Source of the DNA: Haliclystus octoradiatus
Lineage: Eukaryota; Cnidaria; Staurozoa; Stauromedusae; Haliclystidae
Assembly (NCBI GenBank): GCA_916610825.1
Contig: OU744447.1
Coordinates: 28,222,561-28,286,560 of the forward strand
Direction of reading: 5' to 3'
Length of the DNA: 64,000 bases
Part shown: positions 59,901 through 64,000 of the stretch, in pieces
Numbering within the stretch: the first letter of the stretch is position 1
Layout of the letters: each line of letters starts with the position of its first letter
Notes under the pieces: model-generated
Database searches by the model: none
The model's input: only the letters and a program-made list of their open reading frames with translations
Told to the model about the DNA's origin: nothing
Translations under genes and position numbers: made by a program

Positions 59901-62474
59901 ACTCGCCCTCTACCCTCCCCAGAATCAGTCAAGAGGGCAAAGGAATTGAGCACCATTGCTCTCAGAAATCATCCGTTTTTCAGTATGTTCACATATTAGT
60001 TTTTTAAATTATGCCTGCAATTGCCTATAAAATCAGATACATGCTTATGTGATTCAGTGATGTTGTTATAAATTAAAAATGCGCGTGATCTGTATGTTGA
60101 AGCTGTAGAAAGCATTCTATACAGTTAATTCTTCAATGAGAAAATCTTAACAGACACAATATCATGAAAATGTAAAGTGGACATAAACTATGTCAACATT
60201 AACTTCAACACTGTTCATTATGCTATAACAGCTACCTTTCAAGAATGGCAAGTTAGTAATATTTAGAAAGCATTATTCTATTGAATTATCCCTATATCTA
60301 TGGACCACTTTTCCATAGTGGTGAGGTTGTTTAAATATTCTAGGTTCCTCGATAATCAATAATGAGTTTAGATTGTAATTACTTAAGCAAATTGAAGGTT
60401 TTTGTGATGTAATATTTGCTGATGTATGGTGAGTTAAGAGTTCCTGTTAACTTCAGTATGTTGATTTCACATTCCTGGAGGAGCTTTGCTGGCGGAGCTG
60501 TTCATACCATATTGTGTGTTCTCCTTGCATGCAAGAATGCTCTCTGCAGAGCAATATCATCTCAATTACTGAACCATCAGCAGATCAAAGTTCTGCATTA
60601 GCTTTATAAACAGTCATATATGCAAGGTAAACCATCGCATAGCTTTCATGCATTCTAATAGGTATTGCAATACGGCATCATGCACATGATTCAGTCTTTC
60701 TTCAACAGATAATAAATCATGTGTTGTTTGTTATTTACATTTATAGTTGTTGCTGAGGAAGAAAAATCTGTGGAAAACAATAATTTATTAGAGAGTTTAA
60801 GAAACTTCAAACCTAGCCAAGTGAGTAACTATTCTCATTTGCTTACCTCTCATCAGATTTAGATTGATTAAATGTAGGGGAGACCGGGGAGACTTGGACC
60901 TAGGGGTGTATATCACTTCATTTCATGTTATTTCCCTAAATTTCAATAACCAATTATCAAGAAATTTTAGTGTACAGCTTACGATGATCAACATGCATTT
61001 TGCGATTCCTCTTTTGACTCAATTAATTTTTGAATAAGTGTTTAATTACCATTTTGAATGGGGCCATTACAACGCTTTTACTTCAATAAATCTTTTGATA
61101 TAAAATTTTTGAATACATTCCTGTTGATGGGGAGTGCCACCTCATTTTTTGCTGGGAAGTCAAACGGGGAGACATGGAACAGTGCGTGTTAACATCAACG
61201 ACGAATGGGAAACTAATCGCATTTGGTTGAGATATGAGTTTGTTTTCATTTATATGCGCTGTATTTGACTTTTTTACTTTGTGGAGATAAAGTTGCTAAT
61301 CAATTACAATTAGATTGATGACAGGTGTGTCAAAAATTAATGTTATTTATTAAATTAATGCTAAAATTGCCTGTTGCTGGCTTAATTTTGATCAAATGTC
61401 AAAGTCAAAGCAACAGCTGCAGTGTCTGGTACTGGAAAGTTAATTTGTCAGTTATTTAATTAAATTTTGAAAAATTTTGCCTGATCCATGTCACCCCACT
61501 GTGTCCCAAGAGTCTCCCCTCTAAAATGGTCGGTCTTAAGCACTAAATATTTGAGAAATTGCTACATTCATGTAATTGCTATTCTTACCCTTTTGATTTG
61601 AGCATGTTGGCTAATTAATGACATAGAATTTGTTACATTTGCACAACCATAATAATTTTAATAATTATAAATGTGAAAAGTGATCCAAGTCTCCCCGGTA
61701 TCCCCTATATCTATACCTGAAATCTGAAAGTATGCTTGTGTATGTGTTTGTCCAGCAGTTATTCACTGTTTTTCTGCCACTTTCCAAACAAAATATTTGA
61801 GTGATATATCACTATAATCGTTATTTTCCAGTTGTGTTTCGGAAATGCTTCAATTTTTATTTCACTTTCTGTTTCACTTTTTTTTATAATCAACATCAAA
61901 TTTCACAGTTGTCACATTTCAAGAAACATTTATTATTCTTTACCTCTATTGTTTGAATTTAGTAACATTGCCGTAATCCAGTAACACATTTGACTCATTG
62001 CTAGTTTCATTATATTTTCATAGACAATTTTCGAAGTCAGAAATAACAAAAAATCGGCTGGATCAGCATCCGTTATGAAAGAAAAACGGTAAGAATATTG
62101 TTACTGGTACAATCTAAACATCATATATAAATGCAAGTAGGCTATGCTTTCCATTTGTCCATTATAACAATCATCCCAGCTGGAATACTTATGTATTGTA
62201 GATCAGTATGTACATTATCTAGATGGCACTTTATCACATCTAAAAGATAAATATACTATACTGTTTATCAATACTGCCAGATTCACCCATTTCCCGTTTG
62301 TAATCTTTGTACAGTTAATTAACGTATCTGAAGAATATTAGGTACTGTGGAAACTATAATTTGGTTTTTTCATGGCTTTGCAGGGAACTCCATCTAGAAG
62401 TTATACAGCGCAACTCACTGAAACGTGAACAAATTAAACAACAATTTTCGAAAGAGTTTAAAAACAACAAAAAG
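41727..62474 (+). CDS. DDX54: DEAD-box ATP-dependent RNA helicase DDX54 (Dbp10 family), 22 exons, 3' end outside the window
   Basis: Nucleolar helicase of the DDX54/Dbp10 family, which acts in large ribosomal subunit assembly. All 22 exons listed separately have GT-AG borders and compatible phases; they sum to 1665 nt (555 codons) from ATG 41733. Motifs in order: SGGFQSMG and PTPIQRK (Q-motif region), ARTGSGKT (I), [10 protein letters not shown] (Ia), [13 protein letters not shown] (II), LFSATLP (III), IFTATKHH (IV), VTDVAARGMDIP (V) and HRVGRVARAG (VI). A C-terminal part with [28 protein letters not shown] and [10 protein letters not shown] is specific to this family. The acceptor before 41727 suggests an upstream exon with the acidic N-terminus, not found. 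The DBP10 C-terminal domain must lie beyond 64000. No disabling change is seen, so the gene looks functional. Confidence 0.95.
41891..42259. mobile_element. 369 bp mariner-type MITE in DDX54 intron 1
   Basis: TA at both sides; ends GACCGAGCGCCACAGAACTA and TAGTTCTGTGGCGTTCGGTC with further pairing inward (GGTTTCTCCGGGCAA). TA duplication suggests Tc1/mariner. Non-coding. Confidence 0.8.
42410..42780 (-). mobile_element. tRNA-derived SINE, copy 2 (DDX54 intron 1)
   Basis: Same orientation and nearly same sequence as 35236-35610. Minus strand starts GGAGGATTAGCTCAGATGGC at 42780, B box GGTTCAAATCC, body, and a tail ending ATTATTTTACCCTTTT. Antisense to DDX54. Confidence 0.88.
42863..45131. mobile_element. 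2269 bp foldback DNA element with ~1 kb arms and TTAA duplication
   Basis: TTAA at 42859-42862 and 45132-45135. Ends AGTGCACATGACACC and GGTGTCATGTGCACT. Arms 42863-43892 and about 44103-45131 are inverted copies with scattered differences; the loop is ~210 bp. No transposase. In DDX54 intron 1, so the transcript could form a very long hairpin. Related to 48755-49186 and similar in target and AGTG ends to 2038-3090. Confidence 0.9.
45136..46960. other. Remainder of DDX54 intron 1 with two LINE-tail fragments
   Basis: A fragment ending CCTTGAATAAATGATG then (TTTG)n lies near 45225-45290, and another with GAATAAATGATAATGATGATG at 45617-45659. Otherwise nothing recognised up to the acceptor at 46960. 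Confidence 0.5.
46961..47031 (+). CDS. DDX54: DDX54 exon b
   Basis: Encodes [19 protein letters not shown] and IQRK, the Q-motif. Acceptor TTGTTATAG, donor GTAAGT. Confidence 0.94.
47102..47153 (+). CDS. DDX54: DDX54 exon c
   Basis: [18 protein letters not shown], start of motif I; ends in phase 1 with donor GTAAGT. Confidence 0.94.
47154..47649. other. DDX54 intron, nothing recognised
   Basis: AT-rich, no repeat or gene identified. Confidence 0.6.
47650..47714 (+). CDS. DDX54: DDX54 exon d
   Basis: [19 protein letters not shown], the rest of the Walker A motif. Donor is GTGGAT, weaker than the others but required by phase. Confidence 0.9.
48755..49186. mobile_element. 432 bp TTAA MITE, relative of the 2.27 kb foldback
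   Basis: TTAA at 48751-48754 and 49187-49190; ends AATGCACATGACAC and GTCATGTGCACT. Shares AATGACAAGCAA/AGAGATAT-type interior strings with 42863-45131. Interrupted near 49040-49132 by a LINE tail with (GAT)n. Confidence 0.78.
49050..49132 (+). mobile_element. LINE 3' tail with (GAT)n
   Basis: TTAAAGGTTCTGAATAAATG then about ten GAT units, the same tail type as at 1174-1202. Confidence 0.55.
49321..49389 (+). CDS. DDX54: DDX54 exon e
   Basis: [20 protein letters not shown] and AKE, motif Ia. Phase 0 both ends. Confidence 0.95.
49704..49753 (+). CDS. DDX54: DDX54 exon f
   Basis: [17 protein letters not shown], the GG motif. Ends in phase 2. Confidence 0.93.
49754..51016. other. DDX54 intron with an (AC)n run
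   Basis: (AC)n at 50922-50949. The 180-codon frame from 50520 runs through intron, repeat and exon and is not a gene. Confidence 0.6.
51017..51058 (+). CDS. DDX54: DDX54 exon g
   Basis: [13 protein letters not shown], 42 bp. Acceptor TTTTTCAG, donor GTAAGT. Confidence 0.93.
51395..51490 (+). CDS. DDX54: DDX54 exon h (DEAD box)
   Basis: [20 protein letters not shown] then CVVFDEAD; motif II DEAD is intact. Donor GTAATT. Confidence 0.95.
51858..51949 (+). repeat. 92 bp direct repeat, first copy
   Basis: AGCCTGCTTTTCT...TTTATGAGGTT, repeated at 52276-52367 with a handful of differences; the copies lie in neighbouring introns either side of an exon. Confidence 0.85.
51996..52058 (+). CDS. DDX54: DDX54 exon i
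   Basis: [20 protein letters not shown]. Acceptor TGTTTTAG, donor GTAATA. Confidence 0.95.
52140..52226. mobile_element. Small MITE with CAGTGAAACCTGTATATAAC end
   Basis: The left end and the inverted GTTTATATACAGGTTTGATT-like right end pair over about 20 bases. A relative is at 59427-59594. Target duplication unclear. Confidence 0.6.
52276..52367 (+). repeat. 92 bp direct repeat, second copy
   Basis: See 51858-51949. Confidence 0.85.
52437..52557 (+). CDS. DDX54: DDX54 exon j
   Basis: [20 protein letters not shown] and [17 protein letters not shown]; motif III SAT. Donor GTAATT. Confidence 0.95.
53451..53487 (+). CDS. DDX54: DDX54 exon k
   Basis: [12 protein letters not shown], 37 bp. 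Acceptor ATCTTCCAG, donor GTAAGC. Confidence 0.9.
53488..54715. other. DDX54 intron, nothing recognised
   Basis: No gene or clear repeat. Confidence 0.5.
54716..54810 (+). CDS. DDX54: DDX54 exon l
   Basis: [20 protein letters not shown] and [11 protein letters not shown] (motif IV). Phase 0 end. Confidence 0.95.
54811..55801. other. DDX54 intron with repeats
   Basis: A run of degenerate TATCG/CGATAT repeats at 54930-55020 (hAT-like) and a dispersed ~150 bp repeat listed separately. Confidence 0.5.
55264..55415 (+). repeat. Dispersed ~150 bp intronic repeat, copy 1
   Basis: Core CATTGAAATCAATTGCAAAT followed by AGTCTAGATATCCTTGATTTC; related copies at 56885-57012 and 62483-62640, all in DDX54 introns. 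Confidence 0.75.
55802..55859 (+). CDS. DDX54: DDX54 exon m
   Basis: [19 protein letters not shown]. Ends in phase 1, donor GTATGA. Confidence 0.94.
55860..56468. other. DDX54 intron, nothing recognised
   Basis: A locally repetitive AATCCGATC/AGATCTGAT-type stretch near 56150-56340; otherwise plain. Confidence 0.45.
56469..56536 (+). CDS. DDX54: DDX54 exon n
   Basis: [20 protein letters not shown] then VA, start of motif V. Donor GTAAGT. Confidence 0.94.
56885..57012 (+). repeat. Dispersed intronic repeat, copy 2
   Basis: Shares ATTGAAATCAATTGCAAATA and TCTAGATATCCTTGATT with 55264-55415. Confidence 0.75.
57087..57171 (+). CDS. DDX54: DDX54 exon o
   Basis: [20 protein letters not shown] and LFVHRV; motif V and the start of motif VI. 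Ends in phase 1. Confidence 0.95.
57172..58416. other. DDX54 intron, nothing recognised
   Basis: No gene or repeat family identified over 1.2 kb. Confidence 0.5.
58417..58475 (+). CDS. DDX54: DDX54 exon p
   Basis: [19 protein letters not shown], motif VI. Phase 0 end, donor GTTTGT. Confidence 0.94.
58476..59180. other. DDX54 intron, nothing recognised
   Basis: No feature recognised. Confidence 0.5.
59181..59253 (+). CDS. DDX54: DDX54 exon q
   Basis: [20 protein letters not shown] then NSQP; family-specific post-helicase segment. Ends in phase 1. Confidence 0.94.
59427..59594. mobile_element. Small MITE with TACAGTGAAACC ends
   Basis: TACAGTGAAACC at the left and GGTTTGACTGTA at the right; relative of 52140-52226. 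Confidence 0.6.
59670..59761 (+). CDS. DDX54: DDX54 exon r
   Basis: [20 protein letters not shown] and [10 protein letters not shown]. Donor GTGAGT. Confidence 0.94.
59853..59982 (+). CDS. DDX54: DDX54 exon s
   Basis: [20 protein letters not shown] and [20 protein letters not shown]. Ends in phase 1, donor GTATGT. Confidence 0.94.
59983..60746. other. DDX54 intron, nothing recognised
   Basis: No feature recognised. Confidence 0.5.
60747..60820 (+). CDS. DDX54: DDX54 exon t
   Basis: [20 protein letters not shown] then KPSQ. Phase 0 end, donor GTGAGT. Confidence 0.92.
60877..61705. mobile_element. 829 bp TA-flanked DNA element, copy 1
   Basis: TA at 60875-60876 and 61706-61707. Left end GGGGAGACCGGGGAGACTTG, right end CCAAGTCTCCCCGGTATCCC, an inverted pair of about 25 bp. 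Inside, GGGGAGACATGGAAC and CATGTCACCCCACTGTGTCC repeat the end motif in both directions. Non-coding; close to 62805-63693. Confidence 0.85.
62024..62088 (+). CDS. DDX54: DDX54 exon u
   Basis: [20 protein letters not shown] then KR. Ends in phase 2, donor GTAAGA. Confidence 0.92.
62384..62474 (+). CDS. DDX54: DDX54 exon v (last in window)
   Basis: [20 protein letters not shown] and [10 protein letters not shown], basic and coiled-coil-like. Phase 0 end, donor GTATGG; the following exon is beyond the window. Confidence 0.9.
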
Positions 62475-62482
62475 GTATGGAA

Positions 62483-62640
62483 ACTTCAGACCTGAGAATT
62501 TTCCGACTTTTGTGGATTTCAGACTATTTCCACATGTGAGAACGCTGGATATTGCCTTTTCCCATTGAAATCCATTATAAATAACTAGCTATCATTGATT
62601 TCAGACAATTTTTGAAATTTTAAATCTCATGTCTAAAATT
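62483..62640 (+). repeat. Dispersed intronic repeat, copy 3
   Basis: CCATTGAAATCCATTATAAA and ATCATTGATTTCAGAC match the other two copies with more divergence. Confidence 0.65.
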
Positions 62641-62804
62641 GACAATAAATAGACAACATAACCATATTATAACCACGTTACTGTTTGACATTGTAATTCT
62701 ATTGATCTCTGTAATTCAGACATTGCCTCTCTGTACTGAGAGAACTAGGTTTTTGCATGACCCTGATCATTTTGTTAAGCTTTGTACATATGTACTTGCA
62801 AGTA

Positions 62805-63693
62805 GGGGAGACCGGGGAGACTTGGACCTAGGGAGACATGGGACAAGAGCGTTCCTGATTACCCATGTAAATTATCATCTCATATGCTGTATATCACTTC
62901 ATTTCATGTTGTTTCCCTAAATTTCAATAACCAACCATAACTAATTATCAAGAAATTTTAGTGTACAGCTTACGATGATCGACATGCGTTTTGCGATTCC
63001 TCTTTTGATTCAATTAATTTTGGAATGAGTGTTTAATTGCCATATTGAATGGTGCCATTGCAACGGTTTTACTTTGATGAATCTTTTGATATAAAATGTT
63101 TGAATACATTCCTGTTGATGAGTGCCACCTCATTTTTTTGCTGGGAAGTCAAACGGGGAGACATGGAACAGCGCGTTTTAGCATCAACCACGAATGGGTA
63201 ACTAATCGCATTTGGTTGAGATATGAGTTTTTTTTTATTTATATGCGCTGTATTTGACTTTTTTAATTTGTTGAGATAAAGTTGCTAAATCAATTACAAT
63301 TAGATTGATGACAGGTGTGTCAAAAATTAATGTTATCTATTAATGCTAAAATTACTTGTTGCTGGCTTAATTTTGATCAAATAAACTCCCTAAGTCAAAG
63401 CAACAGCTGTAGTGTCTGGTACTGGAAAGTAAATTTGTCAGTTATTTAATGAAATTTTGAGAAAATATGCCTGATCCATGTCACCCCACCGTGTCCCAAG
63501 TCTCCCCTCTAAAATGGTCGGTCTTCCGCACTAAATATTTGAAAAACTGCTACATTTATGTAATTGATATTCTTACCCTTTTGAATTGAGCATGTTGGCT
63601 AATTAATGACATAAAATTTGTTACATTTGCACAACCACAATAATTTTAATAATTAAAAATGTGAAAAGTGGTCCAAGTCTCCCCGGTCTCCCC
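62805..63693. mobile_element. 889 bp TA-flanked DNA element, copy 2
   Basis: TA at 62803-62804 and 63694-63695. GGGGAGACCGGGGAGACTTG and CCAAGTCTCCCCGGTCTCCC form a perfect terminal inverted repeat. Same direction as copy 1; has an extra ~55 bp near the left end (GAGACATGGGACAAGAGCG). Confidence 0.88.
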
Positions 63694-63695
63694 TA

Positions 63696-64000
63696 CTGTA
63701 ACTCTAGAACTGATGTTATTTCTTTCATCGATATTGTTCCTACATTTCTGTGGTATCATCCTGTTCAACTGTGTATTTTTAAAAACAGTTTGCGTTGCTC
63801 TCTCACATGCTGCTCCGGTTAAGGGTACATAGCAGGTATCTTGTTTCCTCCTTCAAAGCAATCATAATGCATCGTAATTAGCGGTTATCTGACCATTTCC
63901 TTTGCTCTATGAAGAGTCTATCAAGATGTTTACCTGTAACATCTCCGATCCAGTGAAAGTATTGATTTCAGACAGGTTGGTAGATATTATAGTGATTCCT
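63696..64000. other. DDX54 intron running off the window
   Basis: No exon recognised. Confidence 0.5.

Noticed and set aside
59681..60007. 108-codon frame over exons r and s
   Set aside because: Wrong frame relative to the exons and crosses an intron.

Overview
This is AT-rich nuclear DNA from an animal. It has GT-AG spliced exons separated by long introns, and nearly every other recognisable piece is a transposable element. The mix (BEL/Pao and Ty3/gypsy LTR elements, an L2-like LINE, a LINE with a restriction-like endonuclease, Penelope-like elements, a tRNA-derived SINE, and hAT-, TTAA-, TA- and TTA-target DNA elements) fits an aquatic invertebrate. Species and phylum cannot be fixed from the sequence. 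No prokaryotic gene, CRISPR array or operon is present.

Layout. 1-8.1 kb: two decayed BEL/Pao elements on the + strand. The first is interrupted by a LINE 3' end and by a 1.05 kb foldback transposon flanked by TTAA. The second is interrupted by a small palindromic MITE and a 1.08 kb non-autonomous hAT with a perfect 8 bp target duplication. At several junctions removing the insert puts the reading frame back in register. 9.1-13 kb: an L2-like LINE (-), one probable host exon with a calponin-homology domain (-), and a Penelope-like element (-). 13.5-21 kb: gypsy fragments and a short LTR element whose first LTR is split by a 3.67 kb element with ~350 bp inverted ends. 21-24.4 kb: no firm gene. 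24.4-31.3 kb: a nearly complete gypsy element (+, 26150-30684) lies inside an older gypsy of opposite orientation, with a 5 bp target duplication. 34.4-37.9 kb: a Harbinger-type MITE and a LINE (-) with RT, CCHC finger and PD-(D/E)xK-like endonuclease, itself hit by a tRNA-derived SINE.

38.4-41.65 kb is the most unusual block: nested palindromes made of Penelope-like element ends, two head-to-head ~800 bp copies, long (TTA)n tracts and three sequences that fold as type I hammerhead ribozymes.

41.7 kb to the right edge: the one clear host gene, the nucleolar DEAD-box RNA helicase DDX54 (yeast Dbp10 family). Twenty-two exons (41727-62474) join in frame and give 555 codons from the first ATG seen, covering Q-motif to motif VI and part of the C-terminal region. 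An upstream exon and the C-terminus are probably outside what can be seen. Its introns hold a 2.27 kb foldback element, a second SINE copy, a mariner-type MITE, two related 0.83-0.89 kb TA-flanked elements and smaller repeats.
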